From Gracilaria gracilis (Eukaryota > Rhodophyta > Florideophyceae > Gracilariales > Gracilariaceae), in NCBI GenBank assembly GCA_030374805.1, contig JARGSG010000043.1, positions 393,474 through 457,473 on the forward strand: 64,000 bases of DNA, read 5' to 3'. Under the pieces are notes generated by a model that was given only the letters and a program-made list of their open reading frames with translations, was not told the origin of the DNA and searched no databases. Of the stretch, positions 9,803 to 21,540 are shown piece by piece. Made by a program: the position numbers and the translations under genes. Every line of letters begins with the position of its first letter. Positions within the stretch are counted from its first letter, which is position 1.

Positions 9803-10486
9803 TGTTGCATGTCATGCTGTCACTGACATCAAGCTGTTCACATGTGACAAGTCTAGAATGGTACCTTGGTATGTGAAACTGTGACTGATGTCGTTCTGTA
9901 CGCTCCACTGTGTTGGATGGTGGAAGAGCCACCATTGGATCAACGTGTCAGATGTGGTGCTGTGTCGAATATCAAGGTGTTCAGATGGGTTCGTACAGAC
10001 AGACTGTACACGAGGACACGTTGTCTAGAGTGGTCTAGGTGTACAATGTGCACATGTAGCAATGTGGATACTTGGTACATGGTGCACGAGTGTTGACACT
10101 GTTGAGTGGTTGACATCATGTTCGGGTAGTGCTGCATGTACATGTATGTATCTGGATGCATGGAACTTGTTGACTGTGTTTGTTTCCCGTCATATGGTCT
10201 ACAGGTACTTGTTGCTGACGTTTGACTTAGTGAGCCTAGATATACACACTATGGCGTCGTGTACTGATTACAGGTTGCAGGCAACAGGTGCGTGTGTTTG
10301 TGTATGGATTGTCGTGGTCTGGTCATAATGGTGCGCTGTCGTATTGTGCGTATGCACTGTCATGGATGCGCATGGTTGTACATTGTTATACATTGTTGTG
10401 CAGTAATGTACGGAATTGTTTTGCACTGTTGTGCACTGCTGTGCACTGCTGTGCAGTGTTGCGCCTTGTTACTTGTAAGCTGTTCG
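9803..10486 (+). repeat. LTR1, truncated, older copy
   Basis: It begins TGTTGCATGTCATGCTG and follows the U3 of LTR1, but with a single copy of the 19-bp minisatellite unit (9899-9917) and several substitutions. It stops at GTAAGCTGT, before the TATA box, where it joins an inverted LINE ORF1 fragment. Its 5' side abuts LINE ORF2. Confidence 0.85.
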
Positions 10487-11612
10487 GCTCGTCTTCTGTT
10501 GCAATGGGCTGTTCAGAGTCAGATGAAATGCTCATAGGCTGTGGAGATTCTGTTGCTCCGGCTTCCTCTGGCACAAAGTGGACATTCGTCCCAGGCCCAG
10601 TATTGCCGTCTATCGTCCGATCAGTGCGCTGAACTATCGTTGGAACCCTTCTTCCAACGATGGACGCGGTTGAATCTTCGGCAAAACGTACATGAGTTTT
10701 TATTTTCGTATGGGCATCGATGGCCGCTACAGTTGATTGGGATGCCTCTGCGAACCTCATATGTGTACGCAATGGTGCAAGGCGGTCGATCGGATGGGCA
10801 GCTCTCGTACGAGTCCCCTTACGTACCATCGGACTTGCATTGAAAGAGTCACGGCCGACTTTCCCAGGTTGTTGTGCAGTCGGGTTCACTTTTTGGTTCC
10901 GTGCAGTTGGCTGCTCATTGTACATCAACTTCTGGGTTACCTTCACTTGGGACGTATACCAATGCTTGGCCCATGCTGACGTTGTGCGAGGTGCTGCAGT
11001 CTGCAGGCGATATAGCGCCTGCTCCAGGTTCTTTTGTCGTCGTTCGGCCTTACTCATCATCTTTCGTGATGACATGGCATTCGAGGTGGTGCCGAAGTTA
11101 GGCATGTGCGTGTACCCGGCTGCCCGCATTCCTGCAACCAGTTTGTGAGCACCGTCAGACGCAGTCACGATTTCCAATATCGAACGTCCTATGAAGGACA
11201 GAGCAATGACGCAACGGCTTGGAAGACCACTGCGAAGGTGTCTCATGAGAGGGCGGTAAGGGCCGCGCGGTATGCCAGAGAAGTACTGCGCTTCCATTTT
11301 CGGGGCCCAGATTGAGATGTCGGCAGTAGAGCATATCCTCCAGACTTGAGGTTTTGAGCCATCTTAGCCATTCGAGTAAGAAACTCAGGTGGTAACTTGT
11401 TCAATGACCGAGGCTGGCCTTCTCTTGCAATCTGCGCCCAAGTCTTTACATCAGTATTTGTTCCAGTCCTTGCTTCAGGGACAGGGTTTCTCTGCGGTTG
11501 GGCTCGTCCAGTGTTGGGCGGAGCAGTGTTAAGTTGCTCTCTGTTAACGGCCGTCTCTACAGCCCGTGCTTTAATTTCTGGAGCACGTTGCTTTTGCTTC
11601 TGTTGTAGTACC
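10487..11612 (-). pseudogene. LINE ORF1 (Gag-like) fragment
   Basis: This is the minus-strand counterpart of the ORF1 at 15.3-17.8 kb. It contains GIPRGPYRPLMRHL, SSRKMMSKAERRQKNLEQAL and a basic, low-complexity tail. ORF1 proteins of LINEs bind RNA and form the retrotransposition particle. A one-base loss near 11300 shifts the frame, and both ends are cut by other elements, so it is not functional. Confidence 0.75.
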
Positions 11613-12097
11613 TTTTTTATCCAATCATTTGCAATTTTTATTTAAAGTGTTCCCAATGTCCCATTAAGAGCAGCAGGGTAACACTGTCAACATGTAAACT
11701 AACGTGGTCAATTACAAACCAACGCAATCATTCTTACTACTTATAGCACAGATTTACAACTATGCTTCTTCCAGTACCTCTAGTATTTCGGTCGCCTACT
11801 GCCTCTCTCCAGGTGACCAATCTTCCATTCCGAGTAGTACTTTCAGTCTTCTGTACTTCCAGTACTCGTGTCCAAGTACATCACGTGTCCACACAGGGTT
11901 CGCTGGGAACCCGTTGAAGTACCATAGGATACCCATCATTCTGTGCGAAACTTTTCGCAACCGAAAAACGGGTGGGTATTTTCCATTTGCCGCACACGGG
12001 ATTTTAGCGAACACGTCTTACCGAAGCAAGTTTCCACTCCACATCCCATATCCTTCCTATTCCCGTTGTACACACATTATCAATTTCAGATCGCAGC
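11613..12097 (-). mobile_element. LINE 3' end inserted in ORF1 fragment
   Basis: A T-run, the complement of the LINE 3' UTR, and C-terminal ORF2 codons (WYFNGFPANP, VLGHEYWKYRRLKVLLG) are present with several nonsense changes. At 12097 it is interrupted by an LTR of a Copia element. Confidence 0.8.
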
Positions 12098-12865
12098 TGA
12101 TGGAGGTTAAAGCTGAGAAGGGAAGGTTAATGCAAAGGGAAGGTGGGGATATGCAAAGGAAGTTCGCCAGCTCTGGCTCGGATTTACTTGGAGGTGCTTC
12201 AGTCACAACTTATATATCACTACGTCGTCGCACTACCGCTCACTTCCACTCGGAGTAAATCCTAAGCCACCAAGCGAAGACACTCAATACTACCAATCAT
12301 CATCTAACATAACATGGTAACACTGCCACAATTCATGACAGCTTACAACTAAGAAGGCAGAACAGTTCACAACAGTGTACAACAAGTTACGTGCCTACAC
12401 ATAACGATGACCATGCACAAATTCACATTGTGCCAATGCACTGTAATCCGTACACAACACCAATATGTGTATGCTCCAGCTCACCAAGTACCACGTAACC
12501 ACAAATTCACTCAATGCCATAAGTTCCCACAACATGTTACCACAGTGTTCGTGTAATCCTCATGACTATATACCTGACTCATCACCATAGCGCACCAAGT
12601 TGCATCAATGTGTTCATAACTGTGCACACTGTCCAGCATACCCATCTGTGCTAGCTACACACGTGTAGCCCAGAACAATCCAGTAGTGCCATAACACTTG
12701 TACACACTACGTTGCATGTGCACATTTGCAGTAGCCAATCAGAAGCCAGTTTCACGTTGAGTTTGCACACACGCGCATATGCGCTTTTCCAGCAGCACCC
12801 TCCTAAACAGCCCATACTCCCCTGCACTTTTGGTTTCAGTGACAGTACAAGGTCAATATCCAACA
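12098..12865 (-). repeat. 3' LTR of a Copia element (chimeric type)
   Basis: The termini are TGTTGGATATTGACC on the minus strand at 12865 and CCTCCATCA ending at 12098. The first third (GCGCATATGCGC and GATTGGCTACTGCAAATG) matches LTR2. The last part, from GTAAGCTGTCATGAATTG through TATATAAGTTGTGA to the end, matches LTR1. It has a TATA box and a CCAAT-type box. It sits downstream of the Copia pol pseudogene after a polypurine tract, so it is the 3' LTR. Confidence 0.85.
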
Positions 12866-12875
12866 ACCCCCCTCT
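12866..12875 (-). other. polypurine tract of the Copia element
   Basis: A minus-strand AGAGGGGGGT lies directly before the LTR start and a few bases after the pol stop codon. This is the usual primer site for plus-strand DNA synthesis in LTR elements. Confidence 0.7.
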
Positions 12876-12885
12876 GTCACTGACT

Positions 12886-14236
12886 TCAAAGCTCTAAGTA
12901 CTGCACGGCACACTCCTTGCAAAACTTCTCGAGCTTCACTCGGGCAAGAGGCTTGTTTAGCATATCGGCAACCATGGAATCAGTAGGACAGTAGAACAGA
13001 ACGATGGACTTGTCACGCAGAGCCTCTCTAGTGAAGTGGAACCGAATGTGGATGTGCTTCCTTCGCTTGTTCACAACTCCATTTCGAGCAAGGTCGATGG
13101 AGCCCTGGTTGTCAACATACACAGGCGTCGGTTCAACCAAGACTTTGACAGACCCGTCAACCTCAACTCCATTCACAATGGTAATGCCGTTCCAAAGTCG
13201 CCTTAGCCAGATCGCCTCCTTGGTACCAGAGCACAGACTCACATACTCCGCTTCAGCACTTGACAGTGCAACCACTTCCTGCTGACGCAAACTCCAAGAC
13301 ACTGGACCACCGCTCATCATGAACACATATACAATGGTAGACTTGCCGTTGGCGACATTGCCTGCCCCGTCAGAGTCCACATAGCCGTGCAGTTCCCGAT
13401 CAGTGGTAGAGCCGTAGGTGAGTCCAAAGATGCAAGTACCGTTGCGATAGCGAAGTACACGTTTGATTGCCTTTCAGTGAATCTCCCCAGGTTTCTCCAC
13501 ATACTTTGCAAGTTTGGACACTGCGTATGAGATATCTGGACGAGTTCCAACAGACAAATACATGAGACTGCCAATCGCCTGACGATACGGAACATGCGTG
13601 AGTACCTCCTCAACAACAGACAAGTCCACACCGCATTCCATTGGAGTGTCAACTGGCTTAGACTGATGCATGCCGAAACGTTCCAAGACCTTTTGCGTGT
13701 ACGCAGACTGAGTCAGGTACAGCTGTCGCTTAGCTCGATCACGGTGGATCTCGAATCCGAGAACCATACGAGCTTCCTTGAGGTCTTTCATGCGGAACCG
13801 AGTTGACAGCTCTGCCTTTACGCGATCCATGGTTTCCATGCTCGGACTTGCTATCAGCAGGTCATCCACGTATAGAGCAATGATAACCACAAATCCCAGT
13901 ATTTTCCCGGTGTACACACACTCATCTGCGTCATTCGGCTTCAACTGCATCTCATCAACAAGGAACGTGTACATCTTTGCATGCCACTGCCTTGGTGCCT
14001 GTCTAAGCCCATAGATGGCTTTCTTCAAACGACACACCAAGTCTTCGGTCCCTTTCTGTATGGAACCTTTTGGCTGCTCCATATACACTGTCTTCTCAAG
14101 GTCGCCGTTCAGAAACGCAGTCTTCACATCCATCTGGTGCAAATGAAAGTCTCGCACAGCTGCAATCGACAGAATCATCCTGATCGAAGTGAACTTCACC
14201 ACTGGGGCATAAGTCTCTGAGCACCCGTGACGACCT
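12886..14236 (-). pseudogene. Copia pol: reverse transcriptase and RNase H
   Basis: The frame runs from ETYAPVVKFTSIRMIL through MDVKTAFLNGDL, YGLRQAPRQW and the catalytic YVDDLLIAS to SLMYLSVGTRPDISYAVSKL. The RNase H part has HGYVDSDGAG, LSSAEAEYVSL, VYVDNQGSIDLA and DMLNKPLARVKLEKF, all Ty1/Copia hallmarks. A single TGA at 13474 breaks the frame at EIH-stop-KAIKRVLRY, where Copia proteins normally have Trp. Gag, protease, integrase and the N-terminal RT are absent: homology starts at about 14236. It is therefore 5'-truncated. It could be a relative of the autonomous partner of the LTR1 concatemer, given the shared LTR 3' half. Confidence 0.9.
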
Positions 14237-15302
14237 TTTTTTTCTTCTGAGAGTTCGTGATTGAAAGCGGGTCCAGGGACGCAGTCGTACGAGACTAGTA
14301 TCCTGCCGCGCCCTCCTACAAAGGAGGGTGGACTGAGGCCCTGTTCAATCAGGAATCTCCAGGTTATTGCAACCGGAGAGCCGAAGGAGTACTCGGGGAA
14401 ACTTGGCGAACGCCAGCACCCATTGGCGGAAGCCAGAGCGGTAGAAGTCGAAGCGGAGCTTTGGTGCGGAAACCTGTGTGTCCACAGAAGCACTCAAGAC
14501 TGCACCAGAGTGGCTGCGTTCGCTACGCAGTGACGGCCAAGTGGGAGCACTTGTGTCGGAGCGTCCAAAGCCCTGTGTTACGACTTTCACAGGCGGCCCG
14601 GCTGCCACCGCCCAGCCTTAGGTTTGTGAAACCCTGTGGATGTAGTACCCGCTCCATAGACACGAAGGCAGTGGTCCAAAGTTGACTGCTGTGGGGCTAC
14701 CCCCCAAAAAACCTCATTTCAGGCATTTGTAAAATTTCAATGCCAATCCGGGTAGGCCCTGTCAAATTTTTGTCGGAGGCGCCTCGAATCTGTAGAGAAG
14801 CGGTTTATCTTTCAAACGAGCTACAGATCGCTTTCGGCAAGTAACTGGATTAGAAGTTACAAGCCTCCGGAGTTCATCGACAACTCGCCGTTTTTGACCC
14901 TTCTGGGGCACCCCCTCAGACGACCCCAAAAACGACGATTTCGCAAAACGTCCAAAAGTTACAAGTATCTTGCAACGTGTCAAAGCCGCCGGCGGTGGGC
15001 ACATAAATCCAATCATTTGAGACCGGATTGGATCAAAGCTGCCAAATAACTATATCGACGCTGAGCTATTCGGAGTGCGTCGCATTGCACCTGGACAAGT
15101 GCAGAACGAGTGCAAATTAGTTTAAGTAGAGTTTAGCAGGTTTCGTGAGAGAAACTCCAAAAAAAGCGCAAAAAATTCGAAAAAATTGAAAACACAAAAA
15201 AATCGCAGAACACTTGAAAAGGGCATCAAGAAGCTCTAAGAGCCATCAAAACCAAAGAAAAAGGCAAAATTTTTTAGAAAACTTTTCAAAAAAACTTGAA
15301 AA
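14237..15302 (+). other. probable LINE 5' untranslated region
   Basis: This stretch has no open frame with coding character and precedes LINE ORF1 directly. It contains stable hairpins, for example CCCTCC-TACAAA-GGAGGG at about 14312-14330, and becomes A-rich (CAAAAAAAC, GAAAAAATTG) just before the ORF1 ATG at 15303. The exact 5' end is unclear because the border with the Copia fragment is not marked by a repeat. Confidence 0.4.
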
Positions 15303-17784
15303 ATGACTTCCCACCAAACCGCGTCCTCTAACATAGAGAACCGTTTCAGCCCTTTGGCTGACCCCGGGGAGACCATGGAAGGCATTCGCTTCCCACTTGA
15401 TGTTAGTAGCGAACCTGAATCCGAATCTTGGAAACCAGGTCTATCAAAGACCATTCGGAAGAAAGTATCGCCGATCCCAGACCGCGACGACCGTCAGCCT
15501 GTGTGCACTCCGGACGAGGCGAGGACCACCTTTGGAGCGCGTCGAACGCTCATCAAATGCCCAAACTGCCATTCTAAGAATTCATTTACTCTGAACGGTA
15601 ACTCTAAATTTTTTGGACCCACTGTGCGCTGCTCCGTCAAAGGCTGTCATCGCTCTTTCGGCGGTTTGCGGTTTAATGAAATAATTCGGCCATTTCTGGC
15701 GCCGAGCGCCCCAGGAATGGCTCTCAGCCGTCAGTCGCATCCGCTCCTACGCCATCACCGGTTGCCAAGCACCCCATCACCCACACCAGCACGCCCTCTA
15801 GCGCACCTGTTGCCGTCGTACAGATACCAAAACAGCAATGGGAGTCGATCTTGAGGAGATGCCAGACACTAGAGGATCAAGTTGCTCGGCTCACCCAGCA
15901 GCTCCAATCCTCTCGCGCAACCATGCCACGGTACCACAACAGAGACAAAACCAACATGCTCCAGAAATTGAAGCACGGCCTGTGGAGACGGCCATTAACA
16001 GACAGCCACTTAACCCGGCTCCGCCCAACACTGGACGAGCACAACCGCAGAGAAACCCTGTCCCTGAAGCAAGGACTGGAAGAAATACTGATGTAAAGAC
16101 TTGGGCGCAGATTGCAAGAGAAGGCCAGCCTCGGTCATTGAACAAGTTACCACCTGAGTTTCTTACCCGAATGGCTAAGATGGCTCAAAACCTCAAGTCT
16201 GGAGGATATGCTCCACTGCCGACATCTCAATCTCGGCCCCCGAAAATGGAAGCGCAGTACTTCCGTGGCATACCGCGCGGCCCTTACCGCCCTCTCATGA
16301 GACACCTTCGCAGTGGTCTTCCAAGCCGTTGCGTCATTGCTCTGTCCTTCATAGGACGTTCGATATTGGAAATCGTGACTGCGTCTGACGTTGCTCACAA
16401 ACTGATTGCGGGAATGCGGGCAGCCGGGTACACGCACATGCCTAACTTCGCCGCCACCTCGAATGCCATGTCATCACGAAAGATGATGAGTAAGGCCGAA
16501 CGACGACAGAAGAACCTGGAGCAGGCGCTATATCGCCTGCAGACTGCAGCACCTCGCACAACGTCAGCATGGGCCAAGCATTGGTATACGTCCCAAGTGA
16601 AGGTAACCCAGGAGTTGATGCACAATGAGCAGCCAACTGCACGGAACCAAAAAGTGAGCCCGACTGCACAACAACCTGGGAAAGTCGGCCGTGACTCTTT
16701 CAATGCAAGTCCGATGGTACGTAAGGGGACTCGTACGAGAGCTGCCCATCCGATTGACCACCTCGCACCATTGCGTACACATATTAGGTTCGCAGAGCCA
16801 TCCCAATCAACTGTAGCGGACATCGATGCCCATACGAAAATGTGAACTCATGTACGTTTTGACAGAGAGTCAACCGCGTCCATCGTTGAAAGAAGGGTTC
16901 CAACGATAGTTCAGCGCACTAATCGGACGATAGACGGCAATACTGGGCCTCGGACGAATGTCCACTTTGTTTCAGAGGAAGCAGGAGCAACAGAATGTCC
17001 ACAGCCTATGAGCATTTCAACTGACTCTGAAGAGCCCAATGCACCAGAAGACGAGCAGAACACTGAGCAGATATCCCACATCATCGAAACTGAACAACAA
17101 TCGCAGTCGTCGGAGTTGTCCACCGACACTCGACAAAGTGTCGTTTCGATGTCTGGAGCAAACAATGAAGCTCATAACACTGTAATTAACGAACTCCCAC
17201 AATTCGCACAACACACCACTGCAATCACAGCTTTTTTTTTTTTTTTTTCAATCAATTGCTTTTTATTTATAGTGTTCCCAATGTCCCATGAAGAGCAGCA
17301 GGGTAACACTGTCAAGGTGTAAACTAACTTGGTCAATTACGAACCAACGCAATCATTCTTACTTCTTATAGCACAGATTTACAACTGTGCTTCTTCCAAT
17401 ACATCTAGTATTTCGGTCGCCTCCTGTCTCTCTCCAGGTGACCAACCTTCCATCCCGAGTAGTACCTTCAGTCTTCCGTACTTCCAGTACTCGTGCCCAA
17501 GTACATCACGTGCGATCACAGCGAGTACAGGAGCAGTGACCGCCGATCCGAAAGATATCACTATGGAAGGGGCCCAAACGAGCCCATTGGAACCGCTCCA
17601 GACTTCTAGGGAGGGTCTGTCATCGGATTGGGACCACGATGGTGCTCCCACTTATGACCACGAAATGCGTCGTCCGAACAGATTGGTACGAAATGTGTTC
17701 TCCGTGAGCCTTAATGTGCCGTCGACTGCCACCCAAACCGGTCCAATTCTACATGATGGTCACCAAAATGGTGAGGGGTTGTGA
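15303..17784 (+). pseudogene. LINE ORF1 (zinc-finger, Gag-like), frameshifted
   Basis: The ATG at 15303 gives MTSHQTASSNIENRF. Cys86, Cys89, Cys110 and Cys115 form a possible zinc knuckle (CPNC ... CSVKGC). A coiled-coil-like stretch (ILRRCQTLEDQVARLTQQLQ) follows in another frame, then a long basic region (GIPRGPYRPLMRHL, SKAERRQKNLEQALYRLQ). Frameshifts lie near 15.7 and 15.9 kb. A TGA at 16842 replaces a Lys codon seen in the other copy. A LINE fragment interrupts it at 17232-17514, and the frame resumes to a TGA at 17782 overlapping the start of ORF2. The role would be RNA binding and particle formation. Confidence 0.75.
17232..17514 (-). mobile_element. short LINE copy with 8-bp target duplication
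   Basis: A T-run at 17232 followed by the complement of the LINE 3' UTR and the last ORF2 codons gives a 5'-truncated insertion. ATCACAGC flanks it at 17224-17231 and 17515-17522. This is target-primed insertion of a LINE into another LINE's ORF1. Confidence 0.9.
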
Positions 17785-18122
17785 TCCGGGTTGGTACTTT
17801 CAACGTGAGAGGTCTCGCACATAGCGAGGCCGAAGTCCACCGTGCATGGAAAGTTTTGGGATTAGACTTTCTGTGCGTTGTGGAAACATGGCAACGTCCC
17901 TCCGATGAGGTGTCGTGGGCATTGCCACATGTGAGTGTGGCGCTGGAAGCGGAGTATAGGAGTCCAGCGCCGAGAGGTGGGATCACGATTTTCCATCATC
18001 AGCGCTTCTGTACGAAGGTCGTGGGCAAGTACGGTACCGCGGCATACCAAATCCTGGCACTGAGAGTTCGCCCAGATCTCAATGTGATTGGGGTATATCT
18101 TAGTCCGAGCGCTTCAGATGAG
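17781..18122 (+). pseudogene. LINE ORF2 start: AP-type endonuclease domain
   Basis: It reads IRVGTFNVRGL (Asn in the TFNVRG motif), then FLCVVETW with the metal-binding Glu, and VIGVYLSPSASDE with the conserved Tyr-x-x-Pro region. These are hallmarks of the APE-like endonuclease that nicks the target for LINE insertion. The frame begins with GTG at 17781, overlapping the ORF1 stop in GTGA. LTR1 cuts it at 18123, so only the first ~114 residues are here. The remainder should lie beyond the concatemer, outside this window. Confidence 0.85.
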
Positions 18123-19072
18123 TGTTGGATTTCATGCTGTCACTGACATCAAGCTGTTCACATGTGACAAGTCTAGAATGGTACCTTGGTATGTGAAACT
18201 ATGACGGATGTCGTTCTGTACGCTCCATTGTGTTGGATACGCTCCATTGTGTTGGATACGCTCCATTGTGTTGGATACGCTCCATTGTGTTGGATGGTGG
18301 AAGAGCCACCATTGGATGAACGTGTCAGATGTGGTGCTGTGTCGAATATCAAGGTGTTCAGATGGGTTCGTACAGACAGACTGTACACCAGGACACGTTG
18401 TCTAGAGTGGTCGAGGTGCACAGTGTGCACATGTAGCAATGTAGATACTTGGTACATGGTGCACGAGTGTTGACACTGTTGAGTGGTTGACATCATGTTC
18501 GGGTAGTGCTGCAAGCACATGTATGTATCTGGATGCATGGAACTTGTTGGCTGTGTTTGGTTCAGGCCATATGGTTTACAGGTACTTGTTGCTGACGTGT
18601 GACTTGGTGAGCCTAGACATACACATTATGGCGTCGTGTACTGATTACAGGTTGCAGGCAACAGGTGCGGGTGTTTGTGTATGGATTGTCGTGGTCTGGT
18701 CATTATGGTGCGCTGTCGTATTGTGCGTATGCACTGTCATGGATGCGCATGGTTGTACATTGTTGTACATTGTTGTGCAGTGTTACGGAATTGATTTGCA
18801 CTGCTGTGAACTGCTGTGCACTGTTGTGCCTTGTTACTTGTAAGCTGTCATGAATTGTGGCAGCGTTACCATGTCATGTTAGAAGACGATTGGTAGTATT
18901 GAGTGTCCCTGCTTAGTGGCTTAGGTTTTACTCAGAGTTGGAGTTGTTCGGTGGTGCGACGAAGAACTGCTATATAAGTTGTGAGCTAAGCACCTCCAAG
19001 TAAATCCCAGCCAGAGCTGGCGAACTTCCCTTGCATCCCCTCAACTTTCCCTTCCAGCTATAACCTCCATCA
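18123..19072 (+). repeat. LTR1 copy A
   Basis: First LTR of the concatemer (950 bp), starting TGTTGGATTTC and ending CCTCCATCA. It has four 19-bp minisatellite units at 18219-18294. Its end differs from the other copies (CATCA instead of CAGCA) and it borders LINE ORF2. Confidence 0.9.
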
Positions 19073-20207
19073 GGTTATCGGCCCAGCCCCGCTGACCTCT
19101 GCCGATTTTTGTTCGTCATGATTCCCTTACTGCCGCTCTCCCTCACCGCCAACCTCGTTATTCATCGCCGTTGTTGATGTTTCTGTTGTTTGTTCGATTC
19201 CGTTTCTTGTGTTATTGGTTTGTTTCGTTGGTGTTGTAATTCCCTTTTTCGATTGCGTTCCTCCCTGAGGGCGTTGTGTTGGTAGTGGTTCGACGTTGAC
19301 TCTCTTTCGTGATTGTGTTTGGGTGCTCGTTGTTGCCCCTGTTGTCGATCGCTATCCGATTTGTTTGGTCTCCCACTATTGTTGTTGTTGTTGGGATCCC
19401 TGCGTCGTGTTTGCGGGTTCTGATCCGAGAGGTTGAGACCATTTTTATTGAAGTCTGGGCACTAGTTTGTGCTCAGCTGTTGTTGTTGAAGTCCGTGCAC
19501 TACGTGTGTGCTCGGCATTTTTGGTCATCACTGCATTACCTGTGCGACGAAGGGTTGATCCGAGTAATCGGGGACGGGAGCCAGGCGGCTTGAACCAAGG
19601 CGGACGTGCTGACTAGCGGGCTCCACCGGTCCTTTTGGGCGGATAACGGTGTTGTACGCGCTGAAGCTAACGGGGTGCCGTGGCGTACTGCACTTTGGTT
19701 GTGGTGTTTGACTTTTGTTTGTTGAACCTGACTGTGTGTTAGGTGCTTGGACGGCGGTGAAGGCATCCATAAGGAGCTTTTGATCCGTGCAACTGACTCA
19801 TTGGCTTGTCCAGTGGGCTTTTAGTACGGGGAGGCAACGTATCGAAGGCTGACCTCCCATTGGGATCAGGCCGCTTGTGATCTTCATTGATTGCTCGCTA
19901 GAAGCGTACCTTGGGTGTCAATGTAGCTGCTGTTTCAAGGTCGCGCAAGTTCTTGCAAGAGATCAGAGAGGGTTTTACTTGGTGAAGGCATATCTTTGGC
20001 CATTAACCATCCTCTGGACATCTCGTAGAGAGCAACGCGCCTTCTCCGGGAACGCAGGAGGAAGTAGACTGAAGAAGTCGTTTCCTACCCGGAAGGTCTC
20101 CGGAGGTCAGGGGTCCGACTCCCTAGGGTACCGGGAATAGTATTTCCTGCCAGTGGGCCTGATGATCATTTGTTTGTTGCTTGCTTTTGCTTCTGTGTTT
20201 ACTAGAG

Positions 20208-20326
20208 CTCAGGAGGTTGAGTGTTTTCATGCCTGAGACTCTATGTAACTGTTTTCCCTACGCATTCCGGAAGGTTGTCTTTATGCATGTCTGAGTACAA
20301 TGAAAGTATCAGAAGGTTGCGATGTA
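20208..20326 (+). repeat. hairpin array, first copies, cut by LTR2 (long unit 1)
   Basis: It contains hairpins 1, 2 and half of 3. An LTR2 element begins inside hairpin 3 after GCGATGTA. Confidence 0.75.
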
Positions 20327-21040
20327 TGTTGATGTTGGGACATGGTCGAGTGCCGGTCAGTCCTACAGGTTGGTCTCGGACTACTTGGAAGCAAAGTTGC
20401 AGGGGACGATGGGCACTTTTGGGCACCCTCTTCGCAAAAGCGCATATGCGCCTCTGCTCAACCCCAACGTGAAACGGCAATATGATTGGCTACTGCAAAT
20501 GTTCTTGTGCAACGTGGTGTCTACAAATGCCATGGATTGTATGGAGAGTTATGGTGGTATGGGCCAAGCGCAGCTCTGTGGTTGGACGAGGCTTAGAGTA
20601 GTAGACTGACTATGCAGATAGCGAGGATGTGCTTTCCTAGGCTGGAATGGGCGGTTTTGCATGCAATATGCGATTCTGGGATGCGCAAGGCGGTTGGAGT
20701 GCCACCATGCAAATTGATGATTTTTTAGATCTGGTTCTGAATCAAAGGACTGGCAATGGATTTGTAGTGTTGATTGATTTAGTTATTTGAAATTGTTGTA
20801 CTCCAGTTTGCGCGCACTTTCCGTGTACAACTGCACACACGTGCAACTTTTAATGACCGCCGTCGTCGCTTGCTGCGACGACGGTGAAGCGCGCGCTAGG
20901 GTATTTGTAGGTTGCGATCGACGACCCTCGAGTAAACGGGTCGACCCAAGGCCGTCAACCTTCACTTGTTTTACTTTCTCTTTCTTCAATATCCATCTCT
21001 ACTTACTTCCCTTTCTACCCTACCTGCGTGCGTTTCGTTA
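20327..21040 (+). repeat. LTR2 copy, long unit 1
   Basis: A 714-bp repeat starting TGTTGATGTTGGGAC after ATGTA. It carries GCGCATATGCGC and GATTGGCTACTGCAAATG (an inverted CCAAT box), and ends just before a primer site. The end is TTA rather than CA, unlike the solo LTR of the same family at 22.9 kb. It inserted into hairpin 3. Its 3' partner LTR is missing, probably lost by recombination. Confidence 0.8.
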
Positions 21041-21058
21041 GGTTATGGGCCCAGAGCG
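21041..21058 (+). other. primer-binding site of the LTR2 element
   Basis: GGTTATGGGCCCAGAGCG follows LTR2. Its first 14 bases are an exact complement to the anticodon arm of a typical initiator tRNA-Met. This supports half-tRNA priming as in Drosophila copia and marks LTR2 as a 5' LTR. Confidence 0.75.
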
Positions 21059-21540
21059 TCAACAACTTGCAGACGTCGCGCTCATTTCTTACTTACTACT
21101 TTTCTTTGGAAGTTTTCCTATCTGCGTTAGAGTATCCCGCTGTTTTCTCTCTGGCGAATGGTGAACACATATCGCGTTTGTTAGTAACCCGCCGGCTCGA
21201 GACAAGGGAGACAGCAAATCCTGCTCTGCGTCCGTGGAGTACGGAGGTCGATGAAACGGGCTTGGAACCGTAGAAGCGACCGTACTGCGCCGAAAGACAG
21301 AGCTACTTTCTCGTAAGAGACCAGCAAGGGTTCAACTGGGGAACGTGTATCTCGACTAGTACCCTCCTTGGGACTTCTCGTAGGGACTAACAGCGCCTCG
21401 CTCTGAAGTACGCAGAGCTTGGCAGGTGATCAAATCGTGCCTCACCCGGAGAGAGTGACCGGGGACCAGGGGTTCGGACCCACAGGGTAGCGGAGGTAGT
21501 TTCTCCTGTCAGTGCGCCCGCCTAAGAAATTTCATCATCA

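Noticed and set aside
11397-11645. Plus-strand frame MFNDRGWPSLAICAQVF, found also at 15891-16145 on the other strand
   Set aside because: It is the antisense shadow of LINE ORF1.
21440-21520. tRNA gene (GGGGTTCGGACCC resembles a T arm)
   Set aside because: No acceptor, D or anticodon arms at the right spacing. It is treated as part of a structured leader.
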